DNA of 64,000 bases from Linnemannia elongata (taxonomy: Eukaryota; Mortierellomycota; Mortierellomycetes; Mortierellales; Mortierellaceae): the NCBI GenBank assembly GCA_036320915.1, contig JAXBDG010000004.1:930001-994000 (forward strand). The letters run 5' to 3'. Below the pieces are notes generated by a model. It searched no databases. It saw only the letters and a program-made list of their open reading frames with translations, and was not told the origin of the DNA. Made by a program: the position numbers and the translations under genes. Positions 36,242-48,700 of this stretch are shown here, in pieces; positions within the stretch are counted from its first letter, which is position 1, and each line of letters opens with the position of its first letter.

Positions 36242-36849
36242 GATGAGAGTAGTTGTATTTGATAAAAGAAAGAAAGTGGTCTAGATAGGGGGTATGAGGT
36301 TAGAATAAAAAAAGAAAGAAAAGAAATGATGAACGAAGAGGATGTGTGTGATGAAAGAAGGAAAGAAGAGAAGAAGGGGAGAAGAGAAAAAGTAAAGTGA
36401 AGCAAGTCAAGGCAAAGGTAAAAAAAGAAAAAAAGAAGTGAAGAACAGGGGAAGGTGTCTTCTTCCCGTTCCCTGTCCCTGTCTTTGTCTATGTCTATGT
36501 CCCTCATGGCCCCCAACCCAATGGCACAAGGGCACACAGGTTTAAATGTATATATGTATTTCCCAGCCCAACACTTGCAAACAAAAGCAAGTCTCCATTC
36601 TATCCTTCCCGTCGGACTGTTTCGTGGCGTGGCGTCGAGGGACGTGATTCGCTCCCTTCTTCATTCATTCACGCTTACACTCCACTCCACCACTCCATAG
36701 ATACAAAATAGTTGCAGACAAGATAGATACTCGACTCGACTCCACCCTGCACAGTCAAGCCGAGTTCCTCTTTCTTATTTTATTTCCATCTTCATCCTTC
36801 AAGATAGCTCATACTATCATCATCCATCAAAGGTATATGCTTTCGTTGG
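36242..36849. other. SEY1 upstream region
   Basis: This 608-bp region is purine-rich on the plus strand at 36250-36450, so it is CT-rich in the sense of SEY1, matching a 5' leader. No gene is seen. Confidence 0.55.
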
Positions 36850-38055
36850 TTAAAACGCCATCAAGGCGCCAAAGACAGCGCCCGCAACTGCCATAGCCAT
36901 CGTCGCAACAACCTGACCACCACTGCTAGTACCCGAGTGTAGCGATGTGACTTGACCATCGGGCGCCGACGAATCGCCCTTTGCCGAGGTCGAGGGTGAA
37001 GACGATTGATCAAACGGGTAGATGTTACCACAGGCCACACGGGTACCATTGTTGTGGATCACAACCGATCGGCCAGCGATCGTCGTTGTCTCTCCCGAAA
37101 ACCGGATATACTTGTCGTTATATGACTGCGGTGGAATCGAGCCTGACTCTGTCGCCTTCAATTCACCGTGCTTGCCTAATATCCGCAAGAGACGGAGTAT
37201 CGCCAATTTTTGAAAGAAAAAAACAATGACGCGAAAATGTTAGAGAGAAAAAACCGCGACTCGGAATGGTAACATTGGAGACATATCGCCAAATCAACCA
37301 ACAAGAACAGAAAGAACAAGAAGATGAAAATGAGGAGGAGGAAGACAAAGACGATTAAAATGAACATGAGATCAAGAACACAAGCAAAAGAGAAAAGGTC
37401 ACGTACCAGAAAGATCGCCTTCTTGGCATGTGTCGGGTTTAGCAGCCGTGCACTTGACAGCACCGACATTACCAGGATCCAAATGACCTCCGGTCGCCAC
37501 ACAATCGTTATTGGGGCCTACAGGCTTGACGTGGATGTGGTATTCGAAACCTCCAGTCGGCGAGACGGCAAACTTTTTCGTAAGCCCACTCTTGACCTCA
37601 ATCCACACCTGTGCACCGCCATTATTCGCCAGTGGTGCAAACATAAAGTTCGCCTCGATTCCATCTAGTGTGCGTTTGAAGAATGAAACATGCAATGTAG
37701 GTGAGGAGATAGGGAAATTGGGAAGTGTAAAGAAGGAAGGTATTGTGCTGTGTCATAAAAGAAATTGAGGAATATGTTGCTGCTCAGTCTTTGTCCTTTG
37801 TGACACGAAAATATGTGTCGAGCAGGCGCAGGGCTAACTAAGATAAAGCAAGTGGTAGAGAAGGGCAATGTTGGAGATAGACAAAGTAGAGCAAGTGCAT
37901 GTTTGAGTGGATAGGAGAGGAAGGAATAGAGAGGCTGACATACTCATGTTGATGACTGAAGCCATGATCTGAGAAGCCACGAGCTGGCTCTGCACCTGGC
38001 AGGTGTAGCTCGCAGCCGCGATCACAGAAAGTACGAATGAATATTTGAGGAACAT
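36850..38055 (-). CDS. Secreted, GPI-type Cu-only superoxide dismutase (SOD4/5/6-like)
   Basis: Three exons read 38055-37944, 37664-37407 and 37175-36850, giving 231 residues. A signal peptide (MFLKYSFVLSVIAAASYTCQ) opens the protein. The Cu/Zn SOD fold is clear, with copper ligands H80 and H82 (YHIHVKPVG), H98 (GGHLDP) and H164 (VVIHNNG). No His occurs between H98 and D121, so the two extra zinc-ligand histidines are absent, and the block reads CQEGDLSGKHG as in the Cu-only SODs known from Candida albicans SOD5. Those enzymes turn extracellular superoxide to peroxide without zinc. The C-terminus is Ser/Thr-rich then hydrophobic (MAMAVAGAVFGALMAF), a typical GPI-anchor signal, so it likely sits in the cell wall or plasma membrane (inference). 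Confidence 0.93.
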
Positions 38056-40096
38056 TTGGTATTGAGCTGTTATTGCCTGTTGCTGCAGAGGTCAATTCCT
38101 GGATGGGGCGTTCGATGGGCAGGCAAGGGTAAGGGTTGTTATGCCTCCTGGAGTAGGGGTAGTCAGGGAGAGGTGTCGAAGTGTTAAGGCAGGTGTGAAA
38201 GGTACGATGGAGGTATGCGCTTGTCGACTAGGTGGACGAGAATTGTAGGGCGTGGAAATTTGGGAGGATGGAGGAAGTTGCGAGGAATAGGTTTTAAGAT
38301 GGCGGAAATGAGAAGAAAAGAGAGGAGGAAGGAAAGGATGTAGATTAGAAGAAGCGGGGAGGAGGAACAAGAAAGAGGGAAGAATGAAAAGAGTGGACTT
38401 TTCTTGAGGGCAAGTAAAAAGGTCAAGACAAGAAGAAGAAGAGAAGAATAGGAAGAAAGAAAAGTGGCAGAAGTGGATGAGCAAAAAGAGTGAAAAAGAT
38501 AAAGAAAGGGAGATAGAGAACATAGACAGAGAGGCGGGAAAACCATGTCCGCAAATGGGCGACAAGGGGAAGCGTGCAAAGGATTGTAAGAATGTTAAAC
38601 AAACAAGGGCGGCTCATTTTGCGCTTTGTTCAATGTTCAATATCCATTCATCGCCGTTGTTGCTGTTACCTTCAGGTTCCCATCTCTTCCAAGTTGCATC
38701 CTCCAAAGGCTTCATTTATCATCGTCGATTATAACAAATAAATCAAAAAAGTTCATCTCTGTCAAGTCAAATTTACAACTTTTCTTCTTGTCTTCAAGGA
38801 CCAACAAAAAACCGAAACGAAACGAAACCAAAAGAAATATCGAAGCTTTGGTATCCACACATCCATAACACATACACTTTTGCACGCAAGAAAAGACAAC
38901 AGCACAGACCAAAATAAACAAGGGATATCAGGATATTACAAACTAGACAGGACCGAAAGACAAAAAAAAAAAGGCACGGAGACATAATCATTTCACTATC
39001 GATATAAAGGGAAGAGCTTTTTACAGACTACACAAGGGACGACGACGTACTGGACGGAGCAATAGATGAGGAGGGGGGGAGGAAGGGGGTGTGCCATCGT
39101 ATCTCCAGGAGGTTTGGATATATCCTTGTCGCAACGAGCATCTCGTCTTTTTAACTCCTTTATTTTTTGTGATGGCGTCCCTTTTGTACACTGTAGCCGA
39201 TGGTGGCGACGGCATCAACCACTCTGCAACCGAATGAACTAGCACGTCAAAAAATAAGGAGGTGGTCCCAGCAACAGCAGCAGTAGTCGCTCCTCTCTTC
39301 CATTCATCATTTTGGCTATGTAGATACGTAATATGAGCATTCACCCATTATATCGCTGTGCCAGTAAAACGGGTTATCATTCCTTCCCTTGAGAAAGTTG
39401 GCCCATCCGAGTAGGATAGGTTTAACCCAAAGCACACTAAAAACGCGTCTTATGTTGGAAGGACCGTCAATTCTTGACGCGTCCCTTATTCATCAATGCT
39501 CACTTATTCGGTCCGTCGCGTCAAGGTTCAAACTATTTCCATCACTCATAGTATCATAACCATTTTCGCTTACCTATCTTTCTCTTGGTAACATACTTCG
39601 CGTCTCCCAAGGGCTACGTTCCCTTGATAATGAGCCCAAACGACTACAATCCAATCAACTCGGCCACATGGTCGAAAAGCTCTGCTTTACAAATAAATAC
39701 CTCGAGGCTGAAAACCAAGATCCAGGGAAGGCTTGTTTCACAGACCACACGAGAAAAAAAAGGTCACGTAACCTCCTTGACTCCCCTTATCCCCATTTTC
39801 ATTCAGTCCTCGGCTCCCTTTCTATGTCATGCCTTTGATGAGAGGGGAACACGTTATTCTTTCGCTCGTTCTTGCGAAGGAACAAAAAGAGGGGGACGGA
39901 AGAAGGAAGAGCCCAGGTTCCTCTCCTTCAAGGACACACCTCTCCGAAAAAATGGCCTGAGCAAAGAGAACCTCGCTCGCCGAAGGATCGATCACCGTGA
40001 GCTCGATCGTTCCCTATCCTTTTTCGTCGTTTCTTGCATCCTCGTCTGTACACATCGCTACTCCTTTAATACTACTCCTACTTGCCCCCTCCCCTC

Positions 40097-40144
<48 letters not shown>

Positions 40145-40365
40145 CACGCTCTCGACTCTTTTCTTTCTCTTTCTCCTATTTTTATTTGAAATCGCGGAGA
40201 CCCATCTATGCACGTTTGTGCTCAAAGAAGAAAAGTTTATCAAACGAAAAACAAAACCGAACGTTAGTCCCATTTTGCTTCCTTCCCTTCCCTTCCATCT
40301 TCCTTTCACCATACATTCTCACAGCTTCCCTCTTTCACTTTATTCTTACTAAAAACAAAAAAAAT
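38056..40365. other. Divergent intergenic region, 2.3 kb
   Basis: Purine-rich plus-strand sequence at 38150-38580 is the CT-rich leader of the SOD gene. The rest holds no protein I can support; a 255-codon frame at 39585-40352 runs through an A45 tract and has no domain. The plus-strand part 40000-40365 looks like a leader for the small secreted protein. Confidence 0.55.
40098..40142 (+). repeat. A45 homopolymer
   Basis: Forty-five consecutive A, the longest homopolymer in the window, lie 223 nt upstream of the candidate secreted-protein start. Confidence 0.95.
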
Positions 40366-40623
40366 ATGCATACCAAACTGCCATTCCTCACGACTAGGAC
40401 AATCGCCTTCGTCATCTTCCCCATCTTGTTCTTCTTAAGCCCTCTTTTAGTTGCTTCCACTTCAGTGGCAATAGAATATCCCGCCTCGGTATCTCAGCCG
40501 CAACCACAGCGTTATTCTTCGGTAACAGGAACACGGTCGGGACGGAAGATGAGGAGGCGATATGTGCCACTGGGAGGAGGGGTCGGGAGTTTTTATGCGA
40601 AGGACACACCCCAGAGTCGGTGA
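40366..40623 (+). CDS. Candidate small secreted protein, 85 aa
   Basis: This intronless frame starts with ATG in an A-rich context (AAAAAAAATATGC) after a CT-rich leader. It has a clear N-terminal signal sequence: basic start, hydrophobic core (TIAFVIFPILFFLSPLLVAS) and a likely cleavage near VASTSVA. The mature part is short and Tyr/Pro/Gln-rich and contains a basic cluster RSGRKMRRR, a possible Kex2-type processing site, then YVPLGGGVGSFYAKDTPQSR. There are no cysteines in the mature part, unlike many effectors. I do not recognise a family. It ends 114 bp before the convergent stop of the PX gene. It could be a chance frame; evidence is the signal peptide, leader and spacing only. Confidence 0.4.
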   Translation: MHTKLPFLTTRTIAFVIFPILFFLSPLLVASTSVAIEYPASVSQPQPQRYSSVTGTRSGRKMRRRYVPLGGGVGSFYAKDTPQSR

Positions 40624-40736
40624 CAGCACCTCTAGCAAGCTCGTTATTTTATTTCACGAGTCCGTTCGCACAGCATATAATTGCGACTGCCAACCTACTC
40701 TAATCCACCAAAACCAGCAACAAAAGTCAAAGAAAG

Positions 40737-43700
40737 TTACTCACGAGCAGAACGGAACAAGGGCTGCAATAACTCAACAAACGGATCCCTCAGCGTATCA
40801 ATAACAGGCACCTTGGGAACCTTCAACGTCGCCACACCCTCCAACCCATCATCCCCATCCCCATCACCACTCAAACCAGTATGGTTCTCAAAGTTGATCA
40901 TCTCCAGTTCATCAACATCCTCCTCCTGCAACCCGAACCCTCTCAACTCCTTCGAGACCCTATCCCGATCGTTCTTCAACGCCAACGCAATAGCCGCCTC
41001 ATCCGACTGACTACCCGCACTAGCCCTATCCAACCCGGCCATCTGTCGGACCTCCTCTCGCTTCTTGTCTTTGACGTCCAAGTAGAACTTTTTAAGTGAC
41101 TCGGCCTCCTGTCTCAACTGTTCCACATTGCCAGAAGCGCCAACGTGCGCCTTGAGGAACCCGTTCAGGTCGATCGAGTACCGAAGCTCTTCCTCGGTCT
41201 TGTAGTCAATTCGCGTGTGGGCGTAACCGGTCCGCATGAAGGACAGGATGCTCTCGAACCATTCCAGGAGGTCATGGAAGAGACCGTCGTCTTGCTTGTG
41301 GACAGAATGGACAAACTTGTAGAAGCTTGGGAGATGTTTCTTGACTAGATTCAGATAAAGTGTTGCCGTCGATGGCTTCCCACTCTTTCCATCTACAGGT
41401 GAAAAGAGCCATGCTTTGGTTAGAGATGGATGCTAGTAGTTAAACATGAACTAAACAGCCATGCAACGCGCAATAACGAGGAGGACGAGGGTACCATCGT
41501 CTGCATCGGCCTGTTCTACAATCTTGATCAACTCGTCAGCAAAGTCCTTGACATCCATCAAACTGTCAGCAACATTGGCACTCTTGTACACCTTGACCAG
41601 GGGCTCATAAAAGATCGCGATCAGCTCCTTAAAGATCTCGCCGGTCACTCCCTGGAAGACCAGACCCATCATCCTCTCCTTGTCCCGGATACGCAAATGT
41701 GTCACCAATAGTTGCTGAAGCAATCGGATCAAATTCTGTTGAGGCTGTTGCTCCTGGTGACCCTGAGCCTGTTCCTGTTTTTGCTCCTGCTTCTGTTGCT
41801 TCAGTGACCGGAGTTTTTCAGTCGCCTTGGCAAAGGTCTTCTTGGACGAGGACCGGTACAGCTTTGGTGGTTCGTCCACACTCGAGGCTTCGCTCTCGCT
41901 CTCATCGGATTCTGAGAGATCGTGAATTAACATGTGCTGATAGGCCTTGGCGAGTTGTTCCTTCTCTGTGCGGTCTTTTTCCAACTTTTCCTTTGCATCC
42001 TGCACACGATTGATCTGCTGTGCATCAAGCAGCGGTTCGATTTGAGTTGCCTGAAGAACATCCAGGACCATACCCAACTCCGTAATATCATACGGTTCTA
42101 ATTGCAGCATGAATAAAGAATGTAAGCGTGTCAAATTAAGAACACACTTAGGTATATGCAATACAAAAGAGAAAAACATACCACTGTCGGGAAAGATGCT
42201 GGCGACGACATCCTTGGGTGCATAGACATAGTTATGAATCTTGTCGCAGAGTCCTTGGTCTCCAATGGAAGCCTCCAGTTGAACAATGTCCTTCTTGTAC
42301 TCTGTGATCTCCTCCTGGAGATTGACCGAGATGATCCGCTGCATCAAACTGCTCTTGCCAAAGGGTTGAGCCAGGAACAAATCCATAATACCTTTCATCA
42401 TTGCCATCGGGTTCGACACCTTGAGGATTCCCCACATGGTCCGGTAAGGCATCAAAAGGTGGGTTCGCTTGAGGTGTGTCAGGTTGAGAGTAGCGTCATC
42501 CGAGGCCGTGAAGACGTGGTACAAGGTCGACGCAAAGTTCATGCATCCCCACTCAAACACGGTCTGGTACAAGGGCGGCAAGTCGTTGACATTCTCGTAC
42601 TGCCGGAAAGCCTCAAACAATCGCGAGACTCCGCCAGGTCGCAAAAGATCCTGCTTGACCTGCTTGAGATGTGAATCCAGTTCATGCACCTTCTTGGTAA
42701 CCTCCCTCGCAAACTGCGCCTGCTGTTCCAAGCGGTGTTCGTCAAGTGCCATACGGACATGAACATCTTTGGCCTCCTCGGTCGTCAACGTGATTGCGTC
42801 CTTGGTGAGGAAACCGACAAATATGGTGGAGGTGACAATCTCGGGAGCCACCTTTGCGATGTTGTGGAGGTAGCCACGCAGGCTGACTCGGTCTTTCTCG
42901 CGCGCTGCCTTGACACCGGCCGATCCAGACTTGGCCGACACCTTAGCAGGTGGCAATGGAAATTCATACTGTGGATACTCATCTCTCAACTAGTAGACAT
43001 AACATTGTCAAAGTTAAGCAAAGGATGACGCAGTCAGATGACCATAAAAATTACGCCGATCACATCCATGACTCCATGCTGTTGTATCTTACCGCGATGT
43101 AGAGCCGTCTGAATTGACCGTGGCGCCTCGCCACCGTCGATTCTATGCCGTCGGCCAACGTGCTGCTAACCAAGAACTCCTAAAAATAAGTATTAAAATA
43201 ACGCGGCGAGTGAGTGGAACGGAGTGAAGCTGTTACATCCAACTGCGCGAAATATGCAATTCGCTACAGCCTTTAAAAGAACGCCTTGGCGAGATGTGCA
43301 GCAGCCCATAAAGCCATGAAAGGGAAAAAATGTTCAAAAGCACGTTCCCTATCGTGCCTCATCCAGTCGTCTCTCCCTCATCCCACAAGTGCATAACACT
43401 AAAAGTTGAAAGAAGACGTGTAAATGATTTCACTCACCGCATGTTCGTGTTCGCGGACATGTCGTCGCTGCTTGATGATTCGGATACCCGCAACATTGAT
43501 ACGGACTCCATGAATGACAGTCAAAGGCCCTGTCGTCGGAGCTGCAGCAGCAGGAGCACCACCTGAACTCAACGTCAACCCCTCCACTCCTTCCTCCAAA
43601 CTCCTATCTCTCTTCTCTTGCTCACGTTGCTCCAAAGTCTTCACAGCCATCGAGTACATCAACACAATCGACCGCTCGCCCTTATTCTTCAACCGTCTCC

Positions 43701-44191
43701 TCCTCGCCATCTCCTCCCTCTCCACCCCATGGCCCGAATCGATCTTGGCCAGCTCCTCCAAGAAGAGCTGTAGTTTCGGCCATAACTCGCCCTTGTTTCC
43801 CGTGAGGAAGGGGAAGGGGACGACAATCGATTCAAACAAGTAACGGAGAAAAGGGGTTGTAGAGTTGGCGTGCTCGTCCTTGGGGTCAAAGGGTCCTCCC
43901 AGGTTGGGTAGTGTGTCGTAAGGGTCTCGTTGGAGTTGGTTGAGCTCGTTCTTGATGAGGACACTGAGGAGGTACTTTTTCACATAGTGTTCCTGACTCT
44001 GTGTCAGTACCGCTGTATTGTTGTCTGTTGGAGTGGAAGGGGAGGGTTCATGGAAGGAGGAATAGGATGGAGCAAATATACAAGATTGTCAGTGAGGATT
44101 ATATTACTACTATCAATTGACGGGCATGGTACTGTGACTATGGATGTTGGGCCCTATTGCAACCATAGGGACGTGTGCTCTTACCAGTCAT
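40737..44191 (-). CDS. PX-domain protein with PXB and DUF3818-type regions (Ypr097w-like)
   Basis: Six exons read 44191-44185, 44024-43438, 43179-43093, 42989-42182, 42097-41495 and 41392-40737, giving 915 residues. Coding exon 1 is only seven bases (ATGACTG). Residues ~10-195 match the PX-associated PXB region (SQEHYVKKYLLSVLIKNELN, DPYDTLPNLGGPF). A phosphoinositide-binding PX domain then crosses exons 2 to 4 (RRHGQFRRLYIALRDEYP, LPPAKVSAK, VSLRGYLHNI), followed by a long helical DUF3818-like region (WGILKVSNPMAMMKGIMDLF, LAQPFGKSSLMQRI). The order PXB-PX-DUF3818 is that of yeast Ypr097w, a protein linked to lipid handling at membranes (family knowledge; role here inferred). Exon 1 is needed because exon 2 has no usable ATG near its start. 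Confidence 0.85.
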
Positions 44192-44588
44192 AGTTTGAAT
44201 GAGTTTTTGGAAGGTGGAGAAGAAAAGGGAATGAATGAAGAAGAGAAAAGGAATGAAAGAAGGAAAAAGCATCGGCCCTTCTTTTCCCCTTTTGAGTGAG
44301 AGCGGATAAAAATGAAGGTTTCCTGCGTGACGCGCTGATCGGTCTCATTTTTGGCAACCCAAGGTCTCATGGACAAAAACCTGCTCTCAATCCCCACGCA
44401 TTCGCATGGGTTTACGCGCTTGGGTGCTACTCGTTACAGGGCGCATTATGTCCATGCTCCGGTTCCATGCTAATTATATTGCCTTCCCACCTCTCAATTG
44501 ATATATCCTCTCGTCATTTTTCATCTTTCAAAGTAATTTTATTTGAAGTGAAGGATATAAGTAGTTGCTTGTCACAATCCTATCTTTT
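44192..44588. other. Gap between PX-gene start and TRAPPC2L end
   Basis: This 397-bp spacer is the PX-gene promoter and leader and the TRAPPC2L 3' flank. No gene is seen. Confidence 0.6.
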
Positions 44589-45539
44589 TTATGGTGCAGT
44601 TGCTGGAAGAGAGTTCCTGTTCCCGCCTTCAAGAGCACGCCCCCTTCCGATAGCCTCAATTTCCTGTTCAAACTTCTTGCTCTTAATCATCTTCTCAGAA
44701 TCAATCTCGTAGAATGGGTTGCTAGCATGGTTCACATACGCCGCATGAATTCTGCGGAAGATCTAGTTGTCCATACGGGAGAGTGGGGAATAAAAAAATT
44801 AAAAGTATGTCAGAAATTGTCGATAGCATCGGCCCTGGATATACGGAATAAGCGACATCTTGAACTGACACTGAGAGGACAAGGTAATTGCTTATAGAAG
44901 AAACGAGTTCCTTACATTCTTCATGTCTGTGTCCTTGATAATGACATCGGGCACCGTGAGGACTGTGATGAATTTGATCTTGGTGTTGGTCATGTATCCG
45001 TACACTGACAGGTCCTCCATCGAGAACAGCACTCCCAAATACATATCCTGCGTCTTCATCGCAGCTAGCGTTCAGAACAAAGTAACAAAACCAAATATCA
45101 TCAGAGTTAGGTGAGTTCTCAACGAAAACATTGCTTCCTCTATATACAAAGCTGTCCGTAATTGTCCCGATATTATTTTAACGCCCCTGAATGACCAACT
45201 GAACAGGGGTCGGAAGAGGAGAACGGAAACTCACCTCGTTCTTCCATGATGTCGCATGATGTGTGGGCGATATAGTGGTATTTGAGGTCTGCATGTGATG
45301 GGTTGAAGTTTTTGATGAACAATGGGTTGTTCTATAGACGAGTATGAAAAAAGAAGAGCCCGAGGATATCGATAGGGCATGAAACCATTAGCAAGGAACG
45401 GTTCCTGACGCTCGTTGTCATCTCCCAGTTCCATCTGAGCCCTGCTTGTGCAAGCAAAAAAGAATGGTCCAAACAAGGAGACAAAAGTACATGCCTGTTT
45501 CCCGATGATGGCGATGCAGCTGATGTTGATGTTTGCCAT
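44589..45539 (-). CDS. TRAPPC2L: TRAPP complex subunit, TRAPPC2L/Tca17-like
   Basis: Four exons read 45539-45495, 45331-45235, 45064-44916 and 44762-44589, giving 154 residues. The protein is a sedlin-fold (longin-like) subunit of TRAPP complexes, the Rab GTPase exchange factors of ER-Golgi and late Golgi traffic. Family blocks are INISCIAIIGKQNNPLFI, LKYHYIAHTSCDIMEER, MYLGVLFSMEDLSVYGYMTN, TKIKFITVLTVPD and NPFYEIDSEKMIKSKKFEQE. The first intron must use a GC donor (CAG then GCATGT): the only nearby GT donor creates an immediate stop, while the GC donor yields IGKQNNPLFI, in line with homologues. It sits 257 bp downstream of POL3 in the same orientation. Confidence 0.92.
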
Positions 45540-45796
45540 GGCTGTGAGTGGGTGTGAGATGTTGAATTGCCCTGAAGTTGTCCTTGCTTGCTTGTCCTGC
45601 GAACGGGGATGGGTCGCTGTCAAAGTGTGATGGTGGTTGTCCTACCTCACTTTTCAATGAACTCGAAAAAGTCAAGTGGACTGCTTTTAGCCTTAAAGCC
45701 ACACTCGCGAGGCGCGTGTTAAACGCGTTTATTTTATGATTTTATGTAGATGCAAATTGACAGTTATTTCGCCGCGACGATGCTCGCAAGAGACGT

Positions 45797-48700
45797 TCAC
45801 CAGTCCACGAACCGATCGAGGGTTGCGGTGCTATCCTGGATCTCCTTCTGGACTTTCTTGCGCATATAGAAGATGGGGCAATCTTTACTCGTGCACAGAA
45901 CCTCCTGGTGCAGCGATCCTTGGCATCGCTGGCACTGTGTCCAGAGTCGTGAGAAGCGCACCTCAAGTCCGTTAACGATGTTCTGTTGCTTCTGATATAA
46001 CTCAGGCGCACGCTCCTTGCAGTTGGCGCAAACAGCAGACTCGCCCTTCTTGAGCGGCGTTTTGCATCCGAGGCACGTCGCTGTCCTCACCGCAAACTTC
46101 ATCAATCCTCCCACTGAAGGAGTCGATACTTGAATTGTCCTTGTGTGATCACCAGCAACTATCATTGTTGAACGTCAAATAAAGAGAAACAAAGGATGTC
46201 AGCATTGTCACCCTTAACCTCCTTCGTTGCATGCTCAACCCAAACCAGTTACTGTGAATTCGAGGACAACTTACGTAGAGACTCCGCCTTTTCACCAAGA
46301 ATAGGCTCAAAGATACGGAGCAATGGTTTGGACAGTTGGTTGTCCAAGTAGTATCTTGTGTCGATCGGGATATTGTTCTCCAGCACCCAAAGTGGATCCT
46401 CAGACTTGTCATACGCCGCCGTACCCTTGCCACCCTTGATGATGACATAGGCAACACGATCTCCCAACGCAGGTGCAGAACCTAATCGTACAAGAAATGA
46501 GTGAATCGATTAGTACGACTACACCGCTTTGGCACGCACAAGAAAAACCAAGTCAATCAGACAATTCACATACCTGCATCACGCTGCTTCATGCGCTCTG
46601 CTAATTCCACGTGTGCTTGCTTGTTTGCGTAATCTGTGAAGCATGCAAGTCTTCCGGTTAGCATCAATCTAGCAACGGTCTGTCTATCTGCTTTCATTCT
46701 CCCTCAGATACTAACCTGTCTTGCTCAGTTGCTTTGTGATGACCAATTGGGCCATATCGACCTTGTTCTGTAACAAATCTGCAATAATCTGCTTGGTGTA
46801 CCTATTACGAAAATAAACAAACGCTGGTTAGATCTTACCGGCTTTTTAATGTTACACACAGCAACACCGTTTAAGACTTACTCTTGGGCACCAATGACAT
46901 CGCGGTCGATCAAGATCTTTCGGAGGCAGGTATCGATAACACTCTGGACCAATCTGCAGTTGTCTCGACGGACAGTCTCAATTCCCTTGGTATCCATCTT
47001 GTCGTACTTGTCGGGTCTTGTCCAGTAGAGACCGGCATAGCGCTTCTTGTTGATCAACAGGTATGGGAAGTACACCTTCTCGAACTCCAGCTTAATGGGT
47101 TTCTCAAACTTTGTCGTTACAAACTCCGCTGCTTTGCGTCCTAGCTCCATGGCCTCTTCCAATGTTTTGACACCAAATTTGACCATGACCGAATCTGTAT
47201 CTCCATAAATGACCTCGGCGGTGTGCGTGTACCCATTCTCGACTGTGAATGTTGCCTCGACCTCCTGCTTGGTTCTCTCAATCATGACACGACCATATGC
47301 TGTGACACTCGATGAGATCTGAAGACATGGCAGCTTTCCGACAGTGGCTCCAGTGAAACCGTACACAGAATTGGCACTAATCTGAGGAAAGTGGCACAAG
47401 AGGCATTAGTACAGTCTTTTCAAACCCATCAGTATACGTTACATTATGATTATCAAGCATGTACCTTCAAGGCCAACTGACGACCATCCAACACAGCGCG
47501 CTTGAAAGGATCCGTCTCCTTCTTGAGATCCGCCTTGGCACGCTTACGTGCATCCAGAAGATCTGTCAGAATAATAGGCAATAATCCCTTGCGTTTTTTC
47601 TCCATCAAAAAAGAATCTATGTCACATAGAACGCAGAGAGGTTATAATGTTTGAGCGAGAATTCAAAACTCTTCTCACGTAGACTCGCAAAATATGCAGT
47701 AAAACTTACCGTTATTGGGGGTAACCACATAGTCGACATCCTTGACGAGGTTAAACTTTTGGATGACGCCTGGGCTCAGCAGCGTCGTATAGCAGAGGTT
47801 GTGGGCCATCATAATCGAAGGATACAGCGATGCGAAATCTAGAGTCGCGATAGGCACGTCGTAGTAACCTCTGCGAGGCTCAATAACTGTAGCTCCCTCG
47901 TACTGCTCCTCTCCACCTATAAAAACCAAATGAAGGTATGTTTAGTCCCTGCAAAAAAAAAAGTAATGGTAAAGCTCATCGCTCGAGCACGCATAGTAGC
48001 TCACCTTGACTGTTCACGGCAGGGATAACAAAGTCCTTCTCGAGAGCTTTACGGAACAGCTGAGAAACGACCTTGATTTGCTGTCCACGGGCCAAAAGGT
48101 AATTGAAAGGCACTCCTGTTACTCTTGCCATCTCGATGTAGTTGATGAGGCACATCAGCTTGTCCATGAGTCGTTGTGGAAGGTATGCATCCTTCAAACA
48201 GTAAATCGCTAGACGTCGGCGGGTTTCCTCGTTTCCGTTTTGCAGCTCAGTAATGATCGAATGATGCACATCCTCCTTTTGTTCGCCTAATGTTCAAAAT
48301 AAGTAACTAGTCAGTATGCAGCAATGTCCACGGTGTCATTGATACTATGGAAAGCCGGCACCCATAAATACCAAAGATGTCATCCATGGATGCCAGATTA
48401 TCTACGAAAACTGCAGTGCGCACGTACCTAAAAACTCGGCACAGACAGAGTTCAGGGTATAGGATCGCAGCTTGTAGTCGCGCTGCATAACCTGAAGCAT
48501 ATCGAGCTGAAGACGACCCTCCATGTTAATCGACTTGCTCTCACGGTTTCCATACGCTTTTGACGAGAATTTTGTGTCTTTGATTTCTGTTCTGATGTCT
48601 ATTTAACGGAGAAAAGTACAAAAGTCAGTTACTGCCACTTTGACTGAACAGTAAGAAAAACGGCACCTATAATTCCAGAGTGATAACATACCATTGAGGC

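Noticed and set aside
39585..40352. 255-codon frame upstream of the small secreted protein
   Set aside because: It reads through an A45 tract as poly-Lys, has no domain, and its end is leader-like CT-rich sequence.
45491..45494. GT donor (GTACTT) for TRAPPC2L intron 1
   Set aside because: Joining it to the clear exon 2 acceptor gives an immediate TAA stop; the GC donor four bases earlier keeps the frame.
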